NCBI RefSeq assembly: GCF_014066305.1
Contig: NW_023501148.1
Location: 186,001 to 250,000 of the forward strand
From: Letharia columbiana
Lineage: Eukaryota; Ascomycota; Lecanoromycetes; Lecanorales; Parmeliaceae
DNA length: 64,000 nucleotides
Direction: 5' to 3'
Positions 48,756-61,544 of this stretch are shown in pieces. Position 1 is the stretch's first letter, and the number at the start of each line of letters is the position of its first letter. The translations under genes were made by a program, and so were the position numbers. The notes under the pieces were generated by a model. The model did not search any database. It saw only the letters and a list, made by a program, of their open reading frames with translations, and was not told where the DNA came from.

Positions 48756-51319
48756 AAGTCGAATATCTTTATAGTAGAATATAATAGTAGAATTAACTCT
48801 TACTCTATCGCTCGTTTATATTTCTCGCTTAATAGTAATAACCCTAGCTTTAACTCTTAATAATTAGATAAATATCTTATTTAATACGCTTATTCTATAT
48901 ATATAATAGTATATAGAATCTTAAGATTATACTATTCTTAAGAGACGTATAATTACTTTTAAGAATAAACTTATTAAAAAGATATAACTACGATATAATT
49001 ATAATAAAAAGTTAGAAAAGAATAGTAAGAGTATAGATAAGCGTATTATATTTAGTTAATTAATAAATTATTTATTTTAGATTATTACGTAGCGTATTAG
49101 AATAGGCGATATTTAGATAAATTTTACTTTTATAATTATTAATTCTACTTATAATTATAACTATATCTTATTTAAAGTATATTTAATAATATATAAAATC
49201 GCTATAATTTAGAACGTTTAGAATATTATCGTTAATTAAACGCGTTTTAAAGTTTTATCGAAATAGATTATTTTATTTTTACGATTTAACTAAGATAAGA
49301 AAGATTCTATTTTAAAGTTATAAGACGTTTATAATATTAAGATTAAGATTAAGAGCGAGATACTTAGATCTTTAATTTTTATATAAATCTTAATATAATA
49401 GCTATATATATAAGAGAATTAATTTATATATATAAAGAAGAACTAGCGAACGTAGTAGATTAAGTTCTTCTTTTTCGCTAGAAAATCGTTATAATAAATA
49501 TTATAATTTAATTTAGAGATATTAATCTTAGACGCGATATATAAAATTAATAAATATAAGCTTTCACTTCTTATAATTATCGAAATTATCGCTCTTAATA
49601 TATTCTTTTATATAGAATTCGCCTTTATAAAATCGAAATATACTAAGAACTACGTATAAGTAATAAAATAATTTAAAGCCCTATATAATAAGCTTAATCT
49701 TTCTTATCTAGACGTGCTTTTAACGAATACGTAAAACGCTTTAATTAGGGCCTATAAAGTCGTCTTTTTAAAGGCCGAGTATATACTTTATATTTAATAT
49801 ATTAAGAATAATATTATATCGAATTATAGTTAGTACTTTAATAAGTAAGAGAAACTAAATATCTTTAAGAAGGATTTTCGTCGTATTATATACGTAGCTA
49901 CTAAGAAGTTATTTAAATATAAATAAAACGCCTTATAGAAGAATTATATTAAATACTATCTATTCGCGATTATCTATATTATAAATAATTTAATTTCTTA
50001 AAAGAAGAAGTAAGTAATCTTTTAAATTAATTAATATCTATATTTTAATAATCGAGTTACTTCGCGAGGAGAGTTAAATAATAATAAGCTTAAGAGATAG
50101 CTATATAGCTTATCTATTAATAAGATTACTTCTACTTTATACGATAAAGTAATAAATTAATTAAATAATATTATAGATAATTTAAAGACTATTATAAACG
50201 CTTTTAATTTAATATTTATAAATAAGCGTTTAGACTATAATATCGTATTTAGTAAGATTTAAATACGCCTTTCTATTTATATTAAGAAGCCTATTTTTCG
50301 AGATCTATATATTAAAGTTTTATTATTCGCTTTTATAAAAATACTATCTTACTATAATAAAGTAATTAATTATACTATAAAATTATATATTAAATACTTT
50401 ATTATAATAATAGAATTATCGTATATATACGTTATAGAGCGTTATATATTAGAGAGAACTAAAATATTATCGCTTAAAGATATCTACTTTTACTAGCGAG
50501 TCGATAAGTTAATTAATACGCGTTATTATAAAAGTAAGAATAAAAATAATAAGAATAATAAGAATAATAAGAAGAAGGAGAATAATATTATAAACGCGCT
50601 TTTATATATTAATAAATCAGCTATAATTTAGCTTAGAGGTTAATTAATAAAAGTTAAGAATAAGAAGAAGAAGCGTACTCGCGAGAAAGTCTTCGAGAAT
50701 TCTATTTAACGCGAGCCCTCTCGATTTAAGTACGTATAGCGATAATAATATTTAATAATTATAACGAGTTAGATAAAATAATAAGAGAAGAAGAATAGAG
50801 TAAATACGTTTTTTAATATTAAAGGCTATAGATAAGAATTAAAGTGTATATCTATATTTATCTCTATACTATAGATATTATAGCGAGAGAGTTTACGATT
50901 ACTATAGTAGTTACTCTAATAACTAGATATTATATAAGAAAGGCGATAAGATAAATAGACTAGATAGGTTATAAGAGATAGATAAGTTAAATAAACTATA
51001 AGAGGAGAATAGCGAGGTAATATTATATAAGAATAGCGAGATAGTATAATATAGGTCTATATATAGAATAACGAGGTTATATTTAATACGTTTTAGATAT
51101 AGAAAGATTAGCTAGTTAATAGATAGTAGATATTTAAGTATAATAAGCGTATTTTTAATAATAAGTAGAGAGAGTAGTTAGCTAATTATAGTTAATTAGC
51201 TATCGTAAAGACTTTACTAATTAACGAATTAAAATCGTTTAATATTATAAATCTATAGAGAGAGATAAGAAGACTTATTCTACTACTATTAAGTATCTTT
51301 ATAAGAATCTCGAAGAGAT

Positions 51320-51477
51320 TAGATACGAGTTCTTTATTATTTATAATTAGTACTCGTTAGCTTTCGCGCGGTCGCTAATTCAATTAAAAGGGCTATACGT
51401 CTAGTAAATAGGGGCTGTACGCCTATTAAATAGAGGCTATACGCCTATTAAGTAGAGGCTATACGCGTAATAGTAGT
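51320..51477 (-). repeat. Right terminal inverted repeat of the MULE
   Basis: Reverse complement of 48590-48755. The 22-bp units read TATTAAATAGAGGCTATACG here, and it is less RIP-damaged than the left one. Confidence 0.75.
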
Positions 51478-51487
51478 TACTTTTTAC

Positions 51488-54126
51488 TTAAAGTAAGCGA
51501 TCGAGTTTAATAAATAAAACGCTAGATGTTTCTATTATATAGAAACTCTATTATATATTTATATTATAAGATATTTATATTATATAAAAGAATTTATATT
51601 AGATAATCTATATTATTAACGATAGCTCGATTTATAAAAAAATCGAGTTTTCTATATCGTATATAAGAAATTCTTCTCCGCTTCGCTTTTCGTAAATATT
51701 TATTAATTAAATAATAAACTATTAGCGAACTTTCTACTATTCGAAAGAATATTATTTAAAGTACTTATAATCTTTATAGCGAAAACGAGTATTATAGACC
51801 TTCGTAAAAAAATAATACTATTTCAAATATTATAGTTAAATTTCAATACTCGATAAAGATATTATTCGATATTATAATAAATCTTTATAGAAAAGTCTAG
51901 TTAAAATAACTATTCTTATATCTATCTTCTCCGCTTTACTCTTATCTATATTTAATATATTATAAGTTTCTTAAATTTTTACTTTATTTCATTTATATTA
52001 ATATTAAGATATCTCTTTTTATATAACTAATTATCTATATATCGCGATTATCTTTATCTTATATATAATAACTTATATAGAAGATATTTATCTTCTAACT
52101 CGTTATTATTTTATATATTTTATATATAATAATCTCTATCTATTAAGAATCTTTATTAATAATATTATAAAATATCGAGTTAGCTAGAGGAGAATTAAGC
52201 TTAAGAACTCGAGATATAAGGCTAAAATCCGTCTAATATCTTAGTCTCTTCTTTATCGTAGAAGATATTAGAATAATAAAGAGAGATATAAACTTAAAAC
52301 TCGGCTAGCATATCTATCTTTCTATCTTTATCTCTATTTTTATCTATATTATAAGATTTCGAAGTATTAAGAATATATTAATATCGACGTCGATTAATAT
52401 CGCTATAGTTAGTTTGATAGTAAATTAGATAACTACTTAATCTAAGACTATTAAATTTATCTATCTTTATAAATACTAATTTAATACTATTTAATAATTA
52501 AAAAATAAGAATTTAAGATAAGCTTACTTATAATAATAGTTATTTCCTTATTAATACTTTTAAAATTACTTATATTATAGCGAGATTTAAAGAGAAAGCT
52601 AATTAGTATATATTTATTAGACGACGATATCGCTTATACTCTATAGTTAATAATCTTCTAGATTATTTATATAACGTATATAAGATATCTTAATTTATTC
52701 TTAAGAGAATCTATTAATATCCTTACGATAAAATAAGTTAAGAAAATTAATTATTTCTTTAATTCTATAAAAACGTTATTAAATATATTAAATATAATTT
52801 TAAGAATAATAGTTTAAAGAATAATAGTCTAATAGATAATATATAAAAGAAATCGAAACTTCGTTTTTATAACTTAATTCGTCTATTAATAAGAGATTAG
52901 ATTATATTTAAATTAAAGAAATATATTATAAAAATATAACTTAATTATTAATAATTTATTAAATAATTTATTAAAAAAAAGATTAAAAGATTCGCGAAGT
53001 AATATATAAAAGTAAAAATCGAGGTTAATATAAAGAAGAGTAAATATTTAATTATAACTCGTCTTATTTTTAATATAAAGAGTTTAAATCTTATTAAGAT
53101 AAAGAATTTTATAAATAAAAATTAGATTTATATATAAAAGTATAATAAATACTTCGAATTCGATATAAATATTAATAAAGTATATAAGCTTAGTTATTAA
53201 GACTTTCTATAATTAAAAATATTATAAATTAGAATACTTATAGAAATATAGAGATAATATATTTAAGACTAGTATACGACTCGATAATATCTCGAATATC
53301 GCGTTTTTAAACGAATTAAAACTATTCGATATTTTTAGAATAGCCTTTTCTTTATATTCGTAGATTAATTTCTTAGATCTATATTACTTAATAATAATCT
53401 TATATTAAACTTACTAAGTAAACTCTTCTTATTATTATATATCTAAAGATCTTTAAAAGCTATTATATATTATCTATAAATCTTATTATTATCGTCGATA
53501 ATCTCGATTATTATTAACTAAATAATATTCTATAAAGAAACTTATATTAGATTATTTAATATTAATTTAAAATCTTAGCGCTTACGACTCGATTCGATTT
53601 AAGAGATCTTAATTAATTAAATTATATTATTTTATTAATTTCTTCTTTATTATAAATATAAAATTAGATAATTATTATATAGTAAATTATTTTTTAATTA
53701 TTATTTATATAATTTTTTATAGATTCTCGTTAAATTAGAAGTCTCTTAACGCTATAATAAAGTACTATCGATAATATATTAGCGAAATCTTTAAGACGTA
53801 ATATCGCTATCGTAGTTATTATTAAAGAAAAGTATTAATTTATCTAATATAATATATACTAAAAGTCTTTATTTTTATAAATTTTAGCGAGTAATAATTC
53901 TTTTAAAAGACTATAATAAGAATATTAGAGAAGAAGTTAAAGAGTCTTATAGATATATAGATAAGATATACTCTATATCTTCTAATTCTCTAAAGAATTT
54001 TAAATAGATCTTCTCTAGTTAAGACTTATAGAAATTATAAATATTTAAAAATATAAGATAAGTAATAAATCTATATCTTCGATTTATTAGTTATAAAAAT
54101 TATAACTATTTAAGAGAAGAAAGTAT
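51488..54126. other. Interior of the LTR element, unidentified decayed sequence
   Basis: AT-rich with CA/TG depletion. A plus-strand frame near 52580-52740 (ARFKEKANQYIL-like, with RIP stops) hints at a former gag-type coding region, but I cannot confirm it. 53900-54126 is shared with the smaller LTR elements. Confidence 0.4.
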
Positions 54127-54292
54127 TATTATAAGCGTATTCTTAATATATTACTTAGCTCTATAACTAGCGAGCCTTAGCGAAGATATCTTCTATTATA
54201 TTATATCTTCTTTCTATATATATAATTCGATAGTCTTATTATTCTTATTCTATCTTATTTATACTAGTATCGTATTTATATTAATTCTAATA

Positions 54293-54455
54293 CTTATATT
54301 TAATTAGCGTATCTTTTATAATATAGTATATCTAGTAAATTAAATAAGTTATAAAGAAAGTCTATCTTAAATAACTAAAATCTCTTAAAGCTTATCTTAA
54401 TAACTTATTTTAAACTTATAATATATTAAAAACTTTATTATTTTATTATTTTATT
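54293..54455. other. AT-rich spacer
   Basis: Short RIP-mutated stretch between the 3' LTR and the short-family array, with no feature. Confidence 0.4.
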
Positions 54456-54890
54456 ACGAGTAAAGGTCTATAAATTAAATTTATAATTTTTTTTTAATTA
54501 GAGCTATCGAGTAAATAGATAAGCGATCTTTAGTAAGCGAACTTTAATAAGTAATATTTGAATTCCTTACGCTTTAATGATTATAAGATAAATTTTTAAA
54601 ATTCTTAATAATTCGAAAAGCGTAAATAGTACTTTAAAATTAAAAAAAAAATTGAAAATTTTAATAGAAAATAAAAAAGTTATTATTATTATAAATAATA
54701 TATATCTATTTTTTTAATAAGAGAGGCGTAAAAAGGCGAGATTTTAATAATTACGAACGCTAATTTATTTATCTACGATAACTTAGTCGATCTAATTAAA
54801 TAGCGTAGTAATCTTAAATTTATAATTAATAATATATATAAATTTAAGATTTTTAAACTTAGCTCTATTTTATTCTTTTATATATACTAA
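54456..54890 (-). repeat. Short-family repeat, copy 10 (array member 1)
   Basis: ACGAGTAAAGGTCTATAAAT to TATTCTTTTATATATACTAA. First member of a head-to-tail array; followed by the 8-10 bp spacer TTTTATTA. Confidence 0.8.
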
Positions 54891-54898
54891 TTTTATTA

Positions 54899-55359
54899 AC
54901 GAGTAAAGACCTATAAATTTATAATTTTTTTTTAAATTAAAGCTATCGAGTAAATTTAATAAGCGATCTTTAATAAGTAATCTTTAATAAGCGATCTTTA
55001 ATAAGCGATCTTTAATAAGCGATATTTAAGTACCTTGCTTTTTAATAATTATAGGACTAAATTTTAAAAAACTTAAGATATTAAAAAGCGTAAGTTACGA
55101 ACTATATTTAAAAAAAAAATTGAAAATTTTAATAGAATATAAAAAAGTTATTTCTATTATAAATAATATATATCTATTTTTTTAATAAAGAACGCGTAAG
55201 AGAGCGAGATTTTAATAATTATAAACGCTAATTTATTTACTCGCGATAATTTAATCGATCTAATTAAAGAGCGTAATAATTCTAAATTTATAATTAACTA
55301 TATATATAAATTTAAGATTTTTAAACTTAGCTCTATTTTATTTTTTTATATATACTAAT
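54899..55359 (-). repeat. Short-family repeat, copy 11 (array member 2)
   Basis: Same orientation and same flank as member 1. Its interior carries an expanded run of a 14-bp unit at 54958-55025. Confidence 0.8.
54958..55025. repeat. 14-bp tandem run within array member 2
   Basis: AATAAGCGATCTTT repeats about five times, with the second unit reading AATAAGTAATCTTT. Other family members have one to four units here. Confidence 0.85.
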
Positions 55360-55366
55360 TTTATTA

Positions 55367-55673
55367 ACGAGTAAAGATCTATAAATTAAATTCATAATTT
55401 TTTTTTAAATTAGAGCTATCGAGTAAATTTAATAAGTAATCTTTAATAAGTAATCTTTAATAAGCGATCTTTGATAAGCGATATTCGAGTACCTTGCTTT
55501 TTAATAATTATAAGACTAAATTTTAAAAAACTTAAGATATTAAAAAGCGCAAGTTACGAACTATAATTAAAAGAAAAAGTTTAAAAAATTTAATAGAAAA
55601 TAGTAAATCTATTAAAGGATTAAAAGTAGAGTAAGAGATTTTAATAATTATAAACGCTAATTTATTTATTTAT
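55367..55673 (-). repeat. Short-family repeat, copy 12 (array member 3, truncated)
   Basis: Begins ACGAGTAAAGATCTATAAAT but stops at TTTATTTATTTAT, where the next member starts; the TATATATACTAAT end is missing. Confidence 0.75.
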
Positions 55674-55674
55674 A

Positions 55675-56064
55675 ACGAGTAAAGATCTATAAATTAAATT
55701 TATAATTTTTTTTTAAATTAGAATTATCGAGTAAATAGATAAGCGATCTTTGATAAGCGATATTTAAATTTCTTACGCTTTAATATTCATAAGATCAAAT
55801 TTCAAAATTCTTAAAAATTTGAAAAGCGTAAATAGCGCTTTAAAATAAAAAATAAAATTTTTTAATAGAAAATAAAAAAGTTATTACTATTATAAATAAT
55901 CTATATTTATTTTTTTAATAAGAGAGGCGTAAAAGAGCGAGATTTTAATAATTATAGACGTTAATCTAATTAAAAAGCCTAGTAATCTTAAATTTATAAT
56001 TAACTATATATATAAATTTAAGATTTTTAAGCTTAGCTCTATCTTATTCTTTTATATATACTAA
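55675..56064 (-). repeat. Short-family repeat, copy 13 (array member 4)
   Basis: ACGAGTAAAGATCTATAAAT to CTTATTCTTTTATATATACT, complete. Confidence 0.8.
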
Positions 56065-56077
56065 TAATTTAATTATT

Positions 56078-56176
56078 TTAATTAAAAAGTATAGCGAACT
56101 TAAATTTATAATTAACTATATATATAGATTTAAAGTTTTATAGCTTAACTTTATCTTATTCTTTTATATATACTAA
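56078..56176 (-). repeat. Short-family repeat, copy 14 (terminal fragment)
   Basis: Only the last ~100 bp of the family (AAAAAGTATAGCGAAC through CTTATTCTTTTATATATACT). Confidence 0.7.
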
Positions 56177-56456
56177 TAACTAAAGATTTAGTTATTTTAA
56201 TTATTATTTATATCTTATTCTATAATTCTTATTATATTATTATATTAATTAAATCTTTTTATAAATACGTTATAATAAATAGAGATAATATCGAGCTTTT
56301 AAATTATATTAAAGAGATTTATAATAATTATTTAAATAAAAATATTAATCTTTTAAATTCTATATTTAAATTATAAGAATAGAATTTGAAAGAGCTTTAA
56401 AGATAAATAAGAAATAAGATCTTTTAATTCGTTTCGCTATATTTTATAATATATAA

Positions 56457-56493
<37 letters not shown>

Positions 56494-56689
56494 GTTTAAT
56501 CTTAAGTATTAATTTAAAAGCGATTAATAAAACTCTTTAATATTTATATTAATAGATTTATTAATAGCTTTCTTAAAGATCTTTTTCTTAAAATAATATA
56601 TTTTCTTTACTCTATATATTTATTCTTAATATTATTCTTATTTAATTTTTAATATACTTTTAATAGATTAATGAAAAGAGATAACGATA
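56177..56689. other. AT-rich RIP-mutated DNA with a trinucleotide run
   Basis: Contains an uninterrupted AAT/ATA microsatellite at about 56459-56493. No gene seen. Confidence 0.5.
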
Positions 56690-58855
56690 TTAGATTAATT
56701 TATATAAATAATAAAATTTAGTTTACTATTAGTAGATTAAATTGATATTCAAATATCGTAGTTATATTAAACGCGTCCGGGATTAATTAATAATTCTTCT
56801 ATTTATTTATATAATCGAATTTCTTCTATAATTCTATTAATTTATTAATTATAAATAACTTCGCTTTTAATATCTCTCGTCTAAATATTACTAAGTATCT
56901 AAGATATATATCTCTTTTATTTATCTTTTAAACTTTTTATTAATACTTCTAAGTTATTTCTTAGCGAATTCGCTATTATTAATAATCGAGGCCGCAGTTT
57001 AATAGCTATCTATTACTACTTATAAACGCGTTAAAAAATCTTTAAAAAAAGTCTAAATAAATATATTTTCCTCTATATACTCCTCTTAAGCTAGCGATAA
57101 TATCTTTTAATTTAACGATATTATTTTTTAAAAGGCGTCTTTCTTCTCTATCTATTCTTTATTACTTTATTTTAAAGCCTCTTAATACGTATTAGATTCT
57201 AAATATTATTAAGAAAAAGCTTCTAAAAATATAATAATTATATTAAACGCGAGCGAAATTAAATAATAATCCTTTTATTTATTTATATAATTATTCTTCT
57301 TCTACTATTTTATTAAATCTATTAATTTTATTAATATAAATATATTTACTTTTAATATTCTCGTACTTAATTAAATAAGAGAAGAATCTATAATAAACGA
57401 AAATAGAGAATATTATAAAGAATATTATGGAGATAATTTTTAGTAATAATAATATAATAGATTTACTCTTTATAATTTTATATTAATTTACTTAATTAGT
57501 ATAAGAGAAGTTAATATAATAAGCGAATACGAAGAATATTACGAAGAAACTAAGCGATAATAAAATTTCTATTATTAAAAAATACGACTTAGCTCTCTAA
57601 AATCCCACGTTATATACTCTATATAATTTTATATTAAATTATTATTTAGTAAGCGAAGAATATTATTATAACTTAATTTATTATCTCTACTATATTAAGA
57701 AGTAAGAGAAGAAACTATAATAGGTAAATGCGAAGAATACTACGAAGAATATTACGGAGAATACTACGGAGAATATTATGGAGAATACTACGGAGAAATT
57801 AAGCGATAATAAGGCTATTATCGTTAAGAATACGACTTAGCTCTTTAGAATTTTATATTATATTAGTTATTTACTTAGTTAGCTATTTAGCTAGCTACTT
57901 AATCTAATACTTTATAAAAAAAGAAGTAAAAGAAGAAACTATAATAGATAAATATAAAGAATATTACGAAGAAATTAAGCGATAATAAGATTATTATCAT
58001 TAAGAATACGACTTAACTCTTTAAGATTTTATATTATATTAGTTATTTATTTAATTAATTACTTAGCTAGTTACTTAATCTAATACTTTATAAGAGAAAA
58101 AGTAAGAGAAGAAACTATAATAGATAAATATAAAGAATACTACAAAGAAATTAAGCGATAATAAAATTATTATTATTAAAAATACGGCTTAGCTCTCTAA
58201 GATTCTACGTTATATACTCTTTATAATTTTATATTAAATTATTACTTAGTAAGCGAAGAATATTATTATAATTTAATTTATTATCTCTATTATATTAATA
58301 TAATATATTACTATAATAACGTTATAAGAGAAGAATCTACTATAATAATTATAACTAACTAGATCTTTATAGAAGAAATATCGAATAATATATATTTAAA
58401 CGAATTAAAATTATTCGATATCTTACTCTAATAGCTATTTTATTATTTAAATAATTTTACTACGATAAGAGATAATATGAAATTTATATTACTAATTAGT
58501 ATATTATCTTTATTTCTTTCTAATATTTTAATACTTCTTACTATAAGAATATAGTCTTTCTCTATTTTTTATAAATAATTATTATAAATTAATTCTTTAT
58601 ACTCGATATATCTTTCTAATTAAATCTTAACGCGCCTCTTTTTATATATATATATATATCTATAGATTATATAGATTAAATTAAGTTTATAATAATAAAA
58701 GTAGATTAAAAACGTATAATAAGCGATTAAAGTTCGATTTAACTTAGAATTAAAATTAAAATTTAATTTAACTTAGAAAAATCTAACTTTATTTAATTTA
58801 GAAAAATAAAAAATCTAACTTTATAAATTTAATTCGTAGGTCTTTACTTATATTA
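56690..58855 (+). repeat. Long-family repeat, RIP-mutated copy
   Basis: Runs from the equivalent of 42380 (TTTAGTTTACTATTAGTAGA) through AACGCGTCCGGGATTA, the GCGAAGAATAC modules at 57530-58150 and the 3' block from 58310, to GGTCTTTACTTA. The terminal ~250 bp of the 5' end is missing. Confidence 0.75.
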
Positions 58856-59226
58856 TTTAATATTATAATCTTTCTTTTTTTATAATACTTTAATTTATTA
58901 ATTCTATAAATATTCTTATTATTATAATATATATATATTTAATATTTTTAATCTTTTAAATCTTTAATTATTAAACTCGTTATTTATATTAAAATTATAT
59001 ATATTTAATTATACTTTTTATATGATTTTATATATAATATTTTTATAGATATTATTCTATTAAACTCTTTTAATAAAAGAGTAAACGAGTAATCTTTAAT
59101 ATTAATTAAATAAGAATTTCGATATCTTCTTAATCTATTATAGTATAGCGAGATTTCGCTTTATAATAATTTAGTTATAATCTCTTATACGTAAGTATAT
59201 TAATATTTTTAATCTATTATTAATTT
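58856..59226. other. AT-rich RIP-mutated DNA, no identifiable gene
   Basis: No landmark recognised. Confidence 0.4.
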
Positions 59227-59651
59227 ACGAGTAAAGGTCTATAAATTAAATTTATATATTTTTTTTTAATTAGGGCTATCGAGTAAATAGGTGAGTAAAC
59301 TTTAATAAGCGAGCTATTTGGCTGTCGAGCGGACTTTAATAGACAATATTTAGATTTCTTACGCTTTAATAATTATAAGACTAAATTTAAAAATTCTTTT
59401 TTTATCTAAAAGCCCATATTTCGTTCTATAATTTAAAAAAAAAATTTAAATTTTAATAGAAAATAAAAAAGTTATTTTATATATTAATAATATATATCTA
59501 TTTTTTTAATAATTATAAACGCTAATTTATTTACTCGCGATAACTTAGTCGATTTAATTAAAGAGCGTAGTAATTCTAAATTAATAATTAATTATATATA
59601 TAAATTTAAGATTTTTAAGCTTAGCTCTATCTTATTCTTTTATATATATTA
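59227..59651 (-). repeat. Short-family repeat, copy 15
   Basis: ACGAGTAAAGGTCTATAAAT to ATTCTTTTATATATATTAAT. GGCTGTCGAGCGGACTTTAA at 59330 is relatively undamaged. Confidence 0.8.
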
Positions 59652-59652
59652 A

Positions 59653-59790
59653 TAAGTAAAGATCTATAAAATAAATTTATAAAGTTAAATTAAATTTTAC
59701 TCTTAGCTCTAAGTTAAGATAGATTTTAATTTCTTTATATATATTTTAACTTACTTCTATTATTACGAAATTAATAAAAAAAAAAATCTT
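59653..59790 (-). repeat. Long-family repeat, 3'-end fragment
   Basis: AAGTAAAGATCTATAAAATA followed by AAGTTAAATTAAATTTTA and CTCTAAGTTAAGATAGATTT, equivalent to 24068-24190. It abuts copy 15 directly. Confidence 0.65.
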
Positions 59791-60940
59791 AAGTTAAATC
59801 TAAATCTATTTACTTTTTATATTATATTTAATATATTTCTATTACTATAAATCGTTAAATAATTAAAATCTCATTTAAAAAAGAAGTCTCTATTTAATAA
59901 TTTAAATTATAATATTTATAAGAGTAATAGTACTTAGAGTCTATTAGTAAATCTCGCTTATATTATTTACTAGATTATAAGCTATATAGCTAAGACGAGT
60001 AATTAATAAACTTAATAAAAGTCTTAAATATTTATAAATTCTCTATTTTTATCTATTTTTTTAATTCTTTATTTATTTAATAATTAATCTATTTCTTTTT
60101 AAAACTATATTTCTAAATTTTATATTTACCTAATTACTACGTAGTTTTATTAAAAAGAGATCTTATTATTATATAATTCTAATAATTTTATTTATATAAA
60201 ACTATTTAATTAATTATAACAAATAATTCGCGAGATAATTCTATTAATTTATAAAGTAAAAATATCTTATTAGAATCTATTAGCGATATTTCTAATTTAA
60301 TAAATAACTTTTATTAAAATATATCTACTATATAATTAAGAAATTATAAAATTTACTTTAATAGAAATAATAATTATTAAATCGTTATATCTAATAACTC
60401 TCTATTTATAAATAAAAATTCTTATTTTATAAATTTAAATTAAATTTAACGCTATTAACTTTTAGAGTTTAATATTAAAAAATAATTAGTTATTAATTAA
60501 ATTAAGCTAATTAAAATAAAGAATATATAAGAAAATTATTATAAGTATAATAATGATTACTATCGTAATTGGAATTATAAGAAAATAAATATTATTAAAA
60601 TATTTAATATTTAATATCTTAATATTTATAATTTAATAATTATATTTTTTTAGAATCTATAATAATTTTATTACTTTAATATTTTATATTAACTTTAATA
60701 TAAATTAAAAAAAAACTCGTTAATCTTCTATTCTCTTAGTAAATATTAAGAAATAAATTAAAATAATATTAAAAATGCGATATTATACGAAATCGAAGAA
60801 TCTATCTAAGCGAAATATTAAGAATACTATTTAAATTAGATATATAATTTAAGTATTAAATTTTATATTAAAATTATTAATTAATTAAAATAGTTATAAG
60901 AGATATATAATTAATAGCTAGCTTAAAAAAAAAAAATCTA
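59791..60940 (-). repeat. Repeat X, inverted copy with unoccupied site
   Basis: 59890-60130 is the reverse complement of 29341-29460 joined to 29856-29990, without the short-family insertion. The rest is AT-rich without recognised coding. Confidence 0.5.
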
Positions 60941-61361
60941 ACGAGTAAAGGCCTATAAATTAAATTTATAATTGTTTTTTTTAATTAAGGCTATCGAGTA
61001 AATAGGTAAGCGAACTTTAATAAGCGGTCTATATGATTATCGAGCGAACCTTAGTAAGTAATATTTAAATTCCTTACGCTTTAATAATTATAAGTCTAAA
61101 CTTAAAAAAAAAAAATCATCTAAAAGCTTAGATTTCGTTCTATAATTTAAAAAAAAAATCTTAGAATTTTAATAGAAAATAAAAAAGTTATTCTATATGT
61201 TAATAACGTATATCTATTTTTTTAATAATTACGAACGCTAATTTATTTACCCGCGATAACTTAGTCGATCTAGTTAAATAGCGTATAAGACTCGAATTTA
61301 TAATTAACTATATATATAAATTTAAGATTTTTAAGCTTAGTCTTATTTTCTTCTATTATAT
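60941..61361 (-). repeat. Short-family repeat, copy 16
   Basis: ACGAGTAAAGGCCTATAAAT to TCTTATTTTCTTCTATTATA. Confidence 0.75.
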
Positions 61362-61380
61362 AGAAATTCGATAAAGTCTA

Positions 61381-61544
61381 TTAGAATTAGTATAGGTGCG
61401 ATATTAGTATAAGTAAGATAGAAGAAGAATAATAAGACTATCGAACTATATATGTGGGAAGAAGATATAATATAATAGAAGATATCTTCGTTAAAGCTCG
61501 CTAGTTATAGGGCTAAGTAGTATACTAAGAATACGCTCGTAATA
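61381..61544 (-). mobile_element. Inverted LTR of the small LTR element, lightly mutated
   Basis: Reverse complement of the ~163-bp LTR: TTAGAATTAGTATAGG at the left, CGCTCGTAATA at the right. It retains TG in CTATATATGTGGGAAG, so it is less RIP-damaged than most. No second LTR is seen nearby; it is a solo LTR or a fragment. Confidence 0.75.

Larger units (their letters stand above)
48590..51477 (+). mobile_element. Mutator-like element (MULE), 2,888 bp, RIP-mutated
   Basis: Long terminal inverted repeats of about 160 bp begin ACTACTATTACGCG at 48590 and end with its complement at 51477. Each contains several 22-bp units like CTAGACGTATAGCCTCTATT. Flanking TACTTTTTAG (48580-48589) and TACTTTTTAC (51478-51487) agree at 9 of 10 bases, the 9-11 bp duplication typical of MULEs. 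The plus-strand interior has a decayed frame whose best part, 49690-49830, reads NALIRAYKVVFLKAEYIL followed by (I)-YIKNN. This matches the conserved MULE transposase block ending in W-H-I, with Trp and His lost to RIP-type changes. A Lys/Asn-rich tail follows near 50530. Hop-type fungal MULEs are the closest known group by layout (established family knowledge, not searched). Confidence 0.75.
48360..54292 (+). mobile_element. LTR element with a Mutator-like element inserted in it
   Basis: 5' LTR 48360-48524 (TGTTACGAGCG start, only lightly mutated in its first 60 bp); 3' LTR 54127-54292 (TATTATAAGCG). Before the 3' LTR the interior (53900-54126) matches the 3' internal part of the small LTR elements and ends in the purine tract TTAAGAGAAGAAAG. 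After subtraction of the insertion (48590-51477 plus one 10-bp duplication) about 2.7 kb of interior remains, heavily RIP-mutated, with no domain I can name. No matching short target duplication is visible beyond the LTRs (CTAGG against CTTAT). Confidence 0.65.

Noticed and set aside
48355..54297. Target-site duplication flanking the LTR element
   Set aside because: Bases outside the LTRs (CTAGG and CTTAT) do not match, even allowing RIP-type changes.
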